Below, piece by piece: positions 9,265 through 23,774 of a stretch of DNA of 64,000 nucleotides. How positions within the stretch are numbered: the stretch's first letter is position 1; every line of letters starts with the position of its first letter. The position numbers and the translations under genes are program-made. Source of the DNA: Balamuthia mandrillaris (Eukaryota; Discosea; Longamoebia; Balamuthiidae); contig JAVKOQ010000136.1 in assembly GCA_031835245.1 (NCBI GenBank), positions 79,953 through 143,952 on the forward strand. Reading direction: 5' to 3'. Under the pieces are notes generated by a model. The model did no database searches. It was not told the origin of the DNA and was given only the letters and a program-made list of their open reading frames with translations.

Positions 9265-12129
9265 TTATTCTTGCTTCTTCTGCTCTTCTTTTTCTGTTTC
9301 TTCTTCTTGGCCTTTCTCTGCCGGGTGTGGCTGTGGCGAAGGCGCATTGGTGGTGGTGGCAGCGGCTTGAGGACGCCCAATGTAGGTGAGCAGCTCCAGC
9401 TCTTCCTCCTGGGAGAGCATGCGGAAGGTCCTGCTCTCCCAGTTGTAGGCAAAGAAGGCAGGCAGGCCCGGCAGTGGCCCTTTGCTCTCGAACAACTTTT
9501 GTTTTTGAGCAACGCAAAAGAAAATAGATGTGAGCGAAAAGAGAGAACGAAAAGAGATAAATAAGAGAGTGAAAAGAGAACAGAAAGGAAGCAGAGAAGA
9601 AAGAAGGCAGATAGAATAGAGAGCGTAAGACTAGAGAAGAGAGGGAAGAGAAGAGGGAATAAACAGGTAAGACGAAAAGAAAAAACCTTAGAAGGGCATC
9701 GGATGAAGGTTGTGTCGGGCTTGTTCTTTGCAAAGAGGTTTACTCGGTGGTACCATGCAGGGCAGGCAAGGCACTCTGCTTCAGTCACAAAAAGAATAGT
9801 AGCTTGGGTGTTGCCTTTACTTTCTTGGTCCTGGAAATAGTTGTCTAATTCTTCTTGGGTTTCCAGAAAAGGAATGTTCTCCAGCATCAAGTCTGGATAG
9901 CAGAGTTAACGCCAGTCAGATCAAAATTATGAAGAAAGAAGTATGAACAAGAAGAACAAAGTACAGAGGTGAAGAGTTTCCATACCTTCAATATTTCGCA
10001 AAGACTCTTTGAAAACTTGTACAAAATTGTTCATTCCTGGTTCATAGAGCTGTTCCTTGAAAAGAATGTTCAGCGTATTTTCCACACCACCTATAGTTAT
10101 ATGTAACAACAATACAAAATTAAGACAACCACAAAAAACACTGAGTGAGAAAGAAGCGATACAAACCAGATAAAGCAGTCAACCGATTGATAGCTGTACT
10201 AATCTCTTTGATAAGTCGAGCAGTATGTGCTCTGTTTACATTAGCCTCTGTCGGCGGCCTGTGCCATTACATAAAACACAGCAGGTGAGCACTTTGCTGA
10301 TGTGGAAACAGAAAAAAGAACGACAGAGAAGAGAGAGAAGAGAGAAGAAGAACCTGTTGGAACAAATAAACTCCACAAAGTCAAACACTCCGTCTCGTTT
10401 GTGATACAGTCCATTGAGAGCAGCCTGATCCGTTAGCCGATTCGTGGCCTTCAAACTAGCCGGCGAAAGAAAGAGCTTGAAGTTTTCCACGTTGCTCTCG
10501 CTAAAGTAAGAAGCGTTCAAAGAGTTCAAAACCGGATTAATACAAGCCACGACGAGATCATTTCCAAACAAAGACAACAATTCTTTGGCCCATCGCTGAG
10601 CTGTTGCCTCGCCTACCAACACCACCACGTCTTTGTCTGGTTGCTGCAGTTGCTTCGGCAGGAGTATTTCATCTTCAGCAGATGACGAAGCGTTATCAAG
10701 AGAGTCAGTTGGAGGCTGCTGATGCTCCAATGCCTTCTTTATTTGTTGCTCTCTGTTGCGCAAATAAGTATTAAGCTGTTTGGCGGTGAGCTGTAAGACT
10801 GGAGGTCCTTTTTTCATCCACGCACTTGCTGAAGTGTTGGGACTTGAAATCACTTCGGACATTACACATGACTCCTGCTCATGAAGGATGCTAAGAAATG
10901 CGTAGAGCGAGAGAGAAAAAGAAAGAGAGAGATTACCACTCGACCGTTTTTCGCTTCGTCTATGAAATGCAGGAGCGATTCTGCAGTAACTTCACGGTCT
11001 GAAGGAAAAGCAAAGCGACGCAGCTCATGCGTGTTCATGTCTTCCAAATAGAAGACGAGCTTGGTTGCCACTGGTGAAGCATCTGATGCTGAAAGTAACT
11101 CCACGCTTTTGTTGGGAGGGAGAATTAGAGGATTAACGCCTTGCCCTTGCAGCATCTCCATAAGCTCCGGTGGAACGTCCTGACACAAAAGAAACATGTT
11201 TCATCAGCATACGATAGTGAGAGGAAGGGAGAAGACAGTGTTTACTTCTTTGGTGAAGGCAAAGAGATATTGTTGTGGTTCTTCTTCTTTAGAGTTGCCA
11301 TCGTCTTGCTGTTCCTGCTGTTCTTTCTGAGTTGCAGCAGCAGTAGCAGTTGAATCAGCAGCATCGCTTGTCTCTTTCTCCTCAGTCGTAGTTGTTTGGG
11401 TTACTGATTCCTCGGTTTCCATTTTTTTGCTACTTCCTTCGTGCATGTCGTCTGTTATGTTCGTAGAAACATCGGTGAGAGCAGGAGGTGAGGAAAGCGC
11501 TGCACGCTCGTGCTGGTTGTCACCTTCGGAGGAGTCTTCTTTATTCCCTTGCGTGAAATGCAACAACAATCCTCCAGAAACAATCCCTGTGGCCTTTCGC
11601 GAAGAACAAAGATGAGAGAAAGCTCTCAAGCGAGCTGAGAGAAGAGACAAGAGAGGAGGGAGCAGAGAGCAGAGAGCATGAAGTAGGCGAAGAAAGGAGA
11701 GCGAATAGAGTGGTGCAGAGTGCAGAGAGCAGAGAGCAGAGAGCAGAGAGCAGAATGAGTGATAGAACGTACAGCAGCAGCTGCGTAAGTCTTCCAATAC
11801 TCGAAAGCGCTCAGCCTGTTGTTGGCACGTTGGTTTGAGCTGTTCGTACATAACATGCGTGTGCTGAAAAAAAAAAGCAAAGATCGAAAAATAAAAAGAG
11901 CACTGTCAGAGACCAGCACTTGGGGGGAAAAAACTCGGAGGAAATGAGGAGATTAAGAGCGTAACTCAAACGTTCTGAGGTGATGCAGTGGCCGAAGACC
12001 TCCGTGGTGACCCCCATAAGCAAAGGAGGAGCTGCACCCAACATCGCCACATTTGCGCAGGAAAGGAACGGAAGAAGCTCTGCCACCCACAGAAGCGCAC
12101 GGAACACCACCGCCACCCAAGCGCCGCAT
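9265..12129 (-). CDS. Mitochondrial-type membrane protein with a CxxC thioredoxin-like domain
   Basis: The start MRRLGGGGVPCASV was chosen because its frame splices in phase (donor near 11970) to the next two exons. The Arg/Ser/Gly-rich, acid-free N-terminus looks like a mitochondrial presequence. A hydrophobic helix KTYAAAATGIVSGGLLLHF is probably a single membrane span. An acidic Thr/Glu/Gln-rich linker follows, then a folded region with LVFYLEDMNTHELRRFAF and DVVVLVGEATAQRW. Near the C-terminus, ATILFVTEAECLACPAWY carries a CLAC (CxxC) motif in a thioredoxin-like setting, followed by PLPGLPAFFAYNWESRTFRM with a Pro in the cis-Pro position. The last ~30 residues are a charged tail. I do not recognise the family. 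An inner-membrane redox or assembly role is an inference. About eight exons. Confidence 0.65.
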
Positions 12130-12269
12130 TGTTTGGTTCGATTTCCTTCCCCAAAATTATATACGCCATTGTCTGGGTTTTTTTTGCCGGGAACCAAAAA
12201 ATATTTGCTTCGTGCAGTGGATTAGGATTTTTCACGGTAACGCTAGATCATTCGCATTTTGTCATCAGC

Positions 12270-12353
12270 GCATCTATGGCCGAGCGGTCTAAGGCGGTAG
12301 ACTCAAGTTCTACTGAGGTTATCCTCGCGTGGGTTCGAATCCCACTGGATGCA
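12270..12353 (+). tRNA. tRNA-Leu(CAA)
   Basis: This second, base-for-base identical copy of the 84-nt tRNA-Leu(CAA) lies 7 kb away in inverted orientation. It has the same acceptor stem, long variable arm, T loop and anticodon. A T6 run at 12358-12363 is the pol III terminator. It sits in the 350-bp divergent spacer between the thioredoxin-like gene and the ERV1/ALR gene. Confidence 0.95.
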
Positions 12354-12475
12354 ACAGTTTTTTGTTGATTTTTCACAATTTTTTACTTTTTTCCTGGAAA
12401 ATCCAAAAAACGCCCACAAAAAAAAGTTGATCGCAACGGGGGAGCGAGTGAGTTACAGTGCTGTTGTTGTTGACC

Positions 12476-13228
12476 ATGTCGGGTTGGAAGGCTCTCTTTG
12501 GGGGCGAGGAAGAGGAGGCTGAGCTGGAGGACACGCTGCTCGCCAGTGAGCCCAAATGCACGGAGGGCGTCTGCAAGGTGCGCCACAACCAGAAGAGGCT
12601 GTTACAACGGCAGCTGGCTCGCCACCAAAAACCTGCAGCCCCGCGCTCTTCGACTGAACCCCCCCACGAAAACCAACAAAGTTAGTTCATGTTCTCTCTC
12701 TCTCTCTCTTTCCTCTCTGTAGTGGTTAACATTTTTACGAAAGGTTCTTTTAAAGCAGAGAGAGACGACGAACAGGGCCAACCCGAAGAAGTGGACACCC
12801 AGCTGGAGTTTTGGGAGATGGAGGACCCTCCCGACGTGGTGGATCTCGGCCGCGCCGGCTGGACGCTCTTGCACACCACGGCCGCCTACTACCCCGACCG
12901 CCCCACCCCGGAGCAGCAGGCGGCGGTGGGCGAGCTGCTGCGCTCCCTGTCCAAGCTCTACCCCTGCAGGATCTGCGCGGAGGACCTGCAGCGCATCATG
13001 CAAAAGATGCCCCCGCAGGTGGAGAGCCGGCAGGCCCTCAGCCAGTGGATGTGCCGGGCGCACAACGATGTCAACAGGCAGCTGGGCAAGCCGCTGTTCC
13101 CCTGCGAGAGGGTGGACGAGCGGTGGCGCGTTCCTCTGTCTGCGGAGGAGGGGAAGGGGAAGGAGGAGGAGAGCAAAGCGATGGGCCACGTTGGGGAAAA
13201 GAAGAGGAAGGAGAGAGGAAAGGAATGA
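12476..13228 (+). CDS. GFER: ERV1/ALR-family FAD-linked sulfhydryl oxidase
   Basis: This flavoenzyme makes disulfides and passes electrons to cytochrome c or oxygen; in the intermembrane space it reoxidises Mia40. Two exons (12476-12680, 12759-13228) give 224 residues. Family marks are GRAGWTLLHTTAAYYPDRPT (helix 1 and FAD contact), the active-site YPCRIC (CxxC), the HNDVN flavin motif and a CX16C pair ending GKPLFPC. An N-terminal CTEGVC pair could be the shuttle disulfide. The C-terminus extends about 35 residues beyond the family core and is Lys/Glu-rich. The coding sequence is clearly more GC-rich than its flanks. Genes on both sides also look mitochondrial. Confidence 0.92.
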
Positions 13229-13388
13229 AAGAGATGCATGGAAGGTTTTGTGTATGAAAACAGTTTTGAACAATAGAGAGTGGACAAACCAAACAGGCAG
13301 ACATGGGCAATACTTCACACTGTACATTTGAATTGTTTGTTTGCTTTTTGTTTTTCGAGAAGCTGGGTGGCTAGCAGCACTGGCTCAT

Positions 13389-13659
13389 TCAGTGTTGGCT
13401 GTCTTTCTTGGGCTGCACTGGAGTCTCGGGCTCGTTCTTCTTCTTGCCCCACTTCCTCTCGTGCTCTTTTCTGGCGTCCTCCAGCAGGGAGTTGACGAAC
13501 AGGGCGCTGGCTTCTCTGATGGGCTTCAAGTCTTTCTCTGTCTTGCCCATCCGTTTCTACACGAAACACACCAACGGAGAGTGAGATTGAGAGAGTGAGA
13601 GTGAGAGGGGATAGCGGAAGAGAAGAGAGAAAGGAGAGAAACGGAAGGAGCGACGCATA

Positions 13660-13702
<43 letters not shown>

Positions 13703-13829
13703 AGGATGAGGCTTGTACAATCATTTCATCGGGATCCGCCACCGCGTAGTTCATCAGAAACACGCCCGTGGCGAGCGGGATGACAATGGCCCCCAATATC
13801 TGCAGGCCCTTGTTGCTTCGGTGGCTCAT
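13389..13829 (-). CDS. Small single-span membrane protein, possibly UQCC3-like
   Basis: Two exons (13829-13719, 13556-13389) join in phase to give about 92 residues. After MSHRSNKG comes one membrane segment, LQILGAIVIPLATGVFLMNY, then a soluble tail with PDEMIKRMGKTEKDL and a Lys-rich end. This layout (short N-terminus, one helix, an acidic-basic tail starting near a PDEM-type motif) resembles UQCC3 and similar respiratory-complex assembly factors, but similarity is too weak to name it. An in-frame ATG at 13907 would add 26 basic residues. The intron carries a (CT)n tract on the sense strand. Confidence 0.65.
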
Positions 13830-14020
13830 GGCTTCCTTCCGACGTGGTCCTTTGCGCTTTTCTTTCTCTTTGTGATCGCAACAGCTTCCTAATATAGAAT
13901 AAAACATGATCGATCACAGGTTCAATCTATCGAAACTGACGTCACAGGGATGAAAAGTTTCTATGTAAGGAAAGTTTTAACGGGAGCGGTTACAACGCAG
14001 GCCACAGGAAGAAAGCGCTG

Positions 14021-15569
14021 ATGGAGAGGAACGGGGGCGAGGTGCGGGATAGGACCTTCCTGATCACGGGCGGGAATGCTGGCATCGGATTTCACACCGC
14101 CCTGGATTTGGCCCGAAGGAATGCTCATGTTATACTAGGTTGGTGCCCCTCGGTAACACTCAATACGTCCTACAGGAAGCAGCCGCTAAAGCAGTTGTGT
14201 TGGCTGTCGTTTTTTTGAACAGCATGTCGCTCGCCTCAAAGAGGAGCGGAAGCCGTGGAACGGATTAAAAATGAGGTCGGAGAAACAGCAAACATCGAGT
14301 CTATGATATTGGACCTTGATTCTCTTCGGTCCATTCAAGAGTACGCCCTGTGTGTGAATATCCCGGTAATGCTGAACTCATTATGTTTGTTTCTCGTTTT
14401 TGTTCTTTCTCCCGTGATATTTTTGTATCCTTCTTCTGCCTCTTCTCTTCTATTTCTTTTCAGCTTTGCTGCCGAGTTTGAGGAAAGAAACATTGCGTTG
14501 CATTGCCTCATTTTGAATGCTGGTGTGATGCCAGTATTCCCAACTTCTCGCACTGAAACCAAAGATGGCTTTGAACGGTTTCTTCCCATTCTCCTTTCCT
14601 TCTTGTTTTTCTTCTTCCTTCCTTCTTCGCTTTGCTCTTTCTTACTTACACAAAACGTGCGCAGGTGTTTTGGCGTGAACTATTTGGGACATTTTTTGTT
14701 GACATTGCTGCTGATGCCTTCCTTGAAGAGAGCTGCACCCTCGCGAGTAGTCGTCGTCTCTTCATGCACTCACCTCCTCTGCTGTACTGTATTACTCTCT
14801 TCCTCTCTCTCGTCTGGTCTTGTTCTCTTCTCTTCTCGTTGTCACTCGCTTCTCTTCTAACGATTGCCAAAGGGTCGTTTGGACTGGACGACCTGAACTT
14901 AGAAAAACACTACAGCAACGATAAAGCCTACAAACATTCCAAGTTTGCTCTCATCCTGTTTTGTTACGAGTTCAACCGTCGGTTTGCTCACCTTGGCATT
15001 ACCGCCAACGCCCTTTGTCCTGGGTTTCGTTCTCTCTTGCTCTCTCTCTCGCTCTTTCGTCCCTGCTCCTTATAACACGATAACACATATATAGGATTGT
15101 GCCCACGGATATAGTGAGAGATATTTACTTTCAAACGATAACGAAACTGGCAATGCGTCTCATCGGCTGTTCTCCTACCCAAGGTTCTCTTCTTCTCTTG
15201 ACGGTTACTTTCCTCTTCCTCATTCTTGTTTTCTTTTCTCTCTCTCTGCTTAGCGGCTGAGACCGTCGTACATGTTGCCATTGCGGAGCAACTACAAGGG
15301 ATTGGTATTTTCTCCTTCTCCTCGCTTCTTTCTCATCTTCCTTCTCTTTCTGAAGAAAAGCTTGCATACTTTTCTCTCTATTCTCCTTTTGGCCTTTGGT
15401 TCTCTTCTTTCTTCAAAAAGGAGGCAAGTACTTTGAGTACAAGAAGGAACGAGAGTCACATCCTCGCACCTACAACGAGGAGTTGGCATCCGGTCTATGG
15501 GATGCCTCCCTCAAAGCCCTACACAGCGTCCTCCATCAGCATTCCACCACAAAACTGTTCGGTAAGTTT

Positions 15570-15606
<37 letters not shown>

Positions 15607-15887
15607 ACTTCAACAATAAAGAGGGAGCATTGAAAGAAGCCAAAGTAAAGCAAGCAACACCATACAAGAAAGGATTCGCCGCCGACCTTCTCTGCGTTGC
15701 TAAACACTTCCCAAGGATCTATGGCATTGGTAACGTCGCGGCTCCTTCCTCTTTTTTTTTTCTCCATTCTTTCTTGGTTCTATTGGGGCTGATTGGATTG
15801 TTGTTGATCCTCAATCTAGTGGTGGTGGCTGTGGTTCTGGTGCTGATTTTGTTGGTGGCTGCTTTCCTCTGCTACAAACTTATGTGA
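14021..15887 (+). CDS. Short-chain dehydrogenase/reductase, retinol dehydrogenase/WWOX-like, membrane-anchored
   Basis: This is an NAD(P)-dependent oxidoreductase of the classical SDR fold. Nine exons splice in frame. Motifs are TGGNAGIG (cofactor loop), ACRSPQRG (NADP-type basic residues after strand 2), LNAG, a Ser in the VVVVSS strand, and YKHSK (catalytic YxxxK). After the core it shows ETVVHVAIA and GGKYFEYKKERE, as in retinol dehydrogenases. The C-terminus is unusual: a very hydrophobic stretch of about 45 residues ends CYKLM, predicting one or two membrane helices and a tail anchor. The substrate may be a retinoid, sterol or other lipid aldehyde; this is not decidable from sequence. 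The intron near 15570 carries a (CT)n tract. Its ATG lies 191 bp from the divergent small-membrane-protein gene. Confidence 0.9.
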
Positions 15888-16102
15888 TGATGAACATCAT
15901 CATCACACCATACCCGCCAAAGAAGAAAAAAAATAAACCTAAAAAGAAAAGTGAAGGAAGAAGAAAGTAAGGTTTTTTTGTACACAAAATCAGCGAAAGT
16001 CATTTGTTTTGGCCTTTGGGCTTTCTCTCCTTTCTTCTTTCCACTTTTCACTCGGAGGTGGATTGTCACAGCTGCTCTCTCCGTACGTAAGGTTTACTTC
16101 AA

Positions 16103-16411
16103 TCATTCGAGGTCATCATCGTCAAAATCATCCTCAAAGTCTGTTTTTTAACCCAAGAAAATGGTTGAGCAAGAGAAAAAAACAAGAGAAAAGAGGGAGT
16201 AGGAAAGAAGAAAGGCGAAGAGTTAAACGAGAGGTGGAGCCTAACCATTGAAAAAATCGGCGTCAATGACCTTGATCTTGGGTCCTCCCTCGTCGCTTCC
16301 CTCCATGGCTTGGATGATGGCGAGGGTGTCCTCCAGGTCCATGTCGGTGTCCATGAAGCCAGGGTCTCCTCCCATCTGTTGGGCAAGCAAACCTCTCATT
16401 GCGTTCATCAT
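16103..16411 (-). CDS. COPS9: COP9 signalosome subunit 9 (CSNAP)
   Basis: Two exons (16411-16246, 16140-16103) encode about 67 residues. The end, ADFFNDFEDDFDDDDLE, is nearly identical to the C-terminus of human COPS9/CSNAP (ADFFNDFEDLFDDDDIQ). It is split by the intron, so neither exon alone looks like the family. CSNAP is the ninth, very small subunit of the COP9 signalosome, the deneddylase of cullin-RING ligases. The acidic Phe-rich tail docks onto the complex. The N-terminal half is Met-rich and unlike the human one. The start is the first ATG of an MM pair; upstream codons in frame are Lys-rich without an ATG. The tail match makes the call secure despite the small size. Confidence 0.88.
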
Positions 16412-16679
16412 CTTGGCTGCTTTCTTTGTTGTGTGCTTTCTGTGCTGTTTTTTTTTTCTTTCCTTTTTTTTTATGCGAAACCCCAAATTTGTGCAGCGCT
16501 CCAACACAAAAGGTGCTGTAGAATTTATGGTTGCCACGTCATTTAAAATTGTAAAGAATTTAATTTATGTATAAAATGACGGGAATGCAAACAATCTGAG
16601 AAATATTGTCGACACTAAATACCGATCAACGATATGGAACCAAAAATTAAACCCAAAAGAAAGAGAAAAGAAAGAGAGA

Positions 16680-17304
16680 ATGTTGACCCTGGCGTCGTCC
16701 TTTGAGGAAATAAAAGCCGAGTTCCCCGAGTTCTACCTTCGCAGCAAGGTCGAGGAGCTGAAGAGCAACTTTCGTCGCTTCGACCTCAACCAGGATGGCA
16801 GCTTGGACTTTGAGGAGGTGAAAGGCATGATGGAGAAGCTGGGCCAACCCAAAACCCACCTGCAGCTCAAGGACATGATCGCCGAGGTCGACACCTCCAA
16901 CAGCGGTTCCATCAGCTTCCACGACTTTTTGCGAGTACCCTTTTCTCTCTCTCTCTCTCATTCTTTCTCATTTTCTTTCTCACACTGGTTTGGAAAAAAA
17001 AAAGGTGCTTCACCCAAAGAAAGAGGCAGGCAAAGAAGCTCCAGCGCTAACCCTCTTTGGCCGCATCTACCAAACCAGCCTGGCTGGCAAGGCCAAGCAT
17101 TTTGAGGAGCAGATGGCCCAGGTGCGCGGCAAGACCAAGGAGGAGCTCGAGGCGGAGGTCAAGGCGGAGGCGGCCCAAAGGAGGGAAGAGAGGAGGAGGG
17201 AGAAGGAGGCCCAGGCGGAGAGAGAGAGGGAGAGGCTGGCTGCAGAGGAGAAGGCCAAGTCCAAAGCGAACTTTGCCGCCAAATTTGCTGCCTTCCAGCA
17301 ATAG
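16680..17304 (+). CDS. EF-hand protein, swiprosin/AIF1-like
   Basis: Two exons (16680-16934, 17005-17304) give 184 residues. EF-hand 1 has a full calcium loop, DLNQDGSLDFEE. EF-hand 2, DTSNSGSISFHD, has Asp instead of Glu at position 12, suggesting weaker or altered binding. MMEKLGQPKTHLQLKDMI between them is the hallmark of the EFHD (swiprosin) and AIF1/Iba1 group, which bind and bundle F-actin. The C-terminal 60 residues are a Glu/Arg/Ala-rich single helix or coiled coil, also as in swiprosins. The likely role is calcium-tuned actin binding in the cortex. The intron has a (CT)n tract. Confidence 0.88.
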
Positions 17305-17533
17305 TAAATTAACAAACATGAGAGAGAGAGAGAGAGAGAGAGGACTGATGGATGGTAATGTTCAGTATACATAAATAGAATGGAAAGCAAATTGAACAGG
17401 ATAAGAAAGAAAGAAAGAAAGAAAGAAAAACAAGAGAGAAAAGAAAGACAAGTCCAAACCATCTTTCCTTCCTTTCTTTCTTTCCTTTCTGCATCCCCCC
17501 AAGATAAGAAAAACTCATCGCATGACGGTTTTC

Positions 17534-21863
<4,330 letters not shown>

Positions 21864-22575
21864 CCTCTTCTGTGTTGTGGTTCTGATTCCTTCCGGCTGC
21901 TCCTGTTTCCTGTTTATCAAAATCGAATCTCCAACCGCACACACACACTCTCTCTCTACGCAAAGGGCACGCGACGTGGCAGGCGGCAACGGCTTCAATG
22001 CTTTTTAAACAGAAGAAAGAAAGGATTTGGTATTGCTTTTATGCGCTGCCTCTTGTTTTTTTTTTTTTTTTTGGGTTTAAAAATGGCGGGAAAACTTTCG
22101 CCAGTTTTTGTTGGAACGATAACGGAGGGATTTTGTCCAACGATCGAGCGTGAGGAAGGCCGAACATAGTGCGGAAGAAGGGCGCTCTCATCCGATCCCC
22201 TACGGTTTCCTATCGAACATGATTCGATAATCGCGAGGCAACGATAGTATCCGCCGGTGACTTCATGCAAACATTTTTAATACGGCGGCAATAATCCACG
22301 ATAATTATTTTCATTTGCGAACGCTTATTGTTGTTGTTTGCTCCAAAACCAAACCTGCGGTTAAGTGGACGTTGTTGAGGGCGCAAAGGGCCAGAGAGAG
22401 AGAAAGGAAAAGAGAGAGCAAAGAGCTAGCTCTGCCCTTCTCTCTCTCTCGCTGGACCACTGGGTGCTTTTTTTAAAAAAAGTAGTGACCAAGTTTTTAT
22501 TTTTTTGGTTGGAGGACAAAAAAGAGTAGAGGGCTTTGTGGATCTTTCGAAACCCAGCACGGCACACGGACGGAG
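21864..22575. promoter_or_regulatory. Divergent promoter spacer between the SNF2/RING and Zn2Cys6-PAS genes
   Basis: This 0.7 kb holds the 5' regions of two divergently transcribed genes. It contains several A/T homopolymers (T run near 22058-22071), a GA-rich tract at 22390-22420 followed by CT-rich sequence at 22438-22452, and CGAT-containing words. No gene or convincing TATA box is seen. Confidence 0.4.
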
Positions 22576-23721
22576 ATGAACACCAACGAGGAGAGAGAGG
22601 GCAGTGGCACTACTGCTGGCGTCAGTGGTGACGCGCTGCCCAGCAGTTGCAGCCTTCCGACTTCCCCCCCTCATAACGCCTCCACCACCCCTCTCAACGC
22701 CCAACAAAAGGAGCAGCACCTGCAGCCCTCACGCGGCTGGCGAAGTTTTGGAAGCGTTGTTTGTGTGCCTTCCTCTTCTGCTACCCCTTCTCCCACCTCC
22801 TCCTCTTCTGCTTCTTCCCCTTATCTGCCCACCACCACCACTGCCACCACACACAATCCTTGGTTGCACCCCGTCAAAGGAGAGAAGGAGGACTCGCCCA
22901 TTTCCTCCTCCTCCCCTTCTTCCTATCCCATGTTGACGGCGGAGGAGGACTATGCCGCAGCGGCTGCTCTCAGCCAACACCAGGGGGATCCCTTTGCTCG
23001 CCGCCACCCCCACTCTCATCCCCTCTTCCCTCCTCACCATCAAGTGGACTATAGCCAGGCGGCAGGAACTTCCACTATGGGCGACAACCACCACCACTAC
23101 CATGCTCTTCATCATCCCCATTCTCGGCACGGCGGGGGAGAAGGGGAGGGAAGAGGGGAGGGCTCTGGTGGGAGCGGGGGTGAGGGCAGCGGTGGTCTCA
23201 ACCGCAAGGCCGTCAAACGAGCCTGTTCCAACTGCCAAAAGTCTCATTCAGCATGTGACAATGGTACTTGTGTTGTTGTTTGTTGTGCTCCAATTGATCG
23301 TTGTGCGGTGTTCTTGTTGTGGTGGAAGTTGTTTTTTTTTTGCTTCATTATTGTTTATTTGTTTTCTGATCTTTGTGGTGGGGTGACACAGGACGGCCGT
23401 GTCGGCGTTGTATTACAATCGGAAAGACCGACTCGTGCAGGGATGCGGAGCTCAAGGTTTGTTTTGTGTTTTTCCCTTCATTCTTGTACTTGGTGTTGTG
23501 GCTGAAAGTAACTTTAAACATTCTCTTTCCTTTTACGAAGAAACGTGGGCGTAAGCCAATAAAAGATCCAAACAGTAAACTCAACAGCTTTGCTGCCGAA
23601 CAGAGCTCTTCCTCCCGACAAACGTCACCTACCGGCAGAGCTTCAAAAAGTAAAGCCTCCACCTCCCACAAGCGAAGAAGAACTGAAACGACAAATGCTT
23701 CTGTGGAAGGTCTTTCCTCCC

Positions 23722-23774
<53 letters not shown>

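Noticed and set aside
12053-12368. Plus-strand frames across the second tRNA-Leu gene
   Set aside because: They are antisense to the thioredoxin-like gene's first exon and run through the tRNA; no codon-level support.
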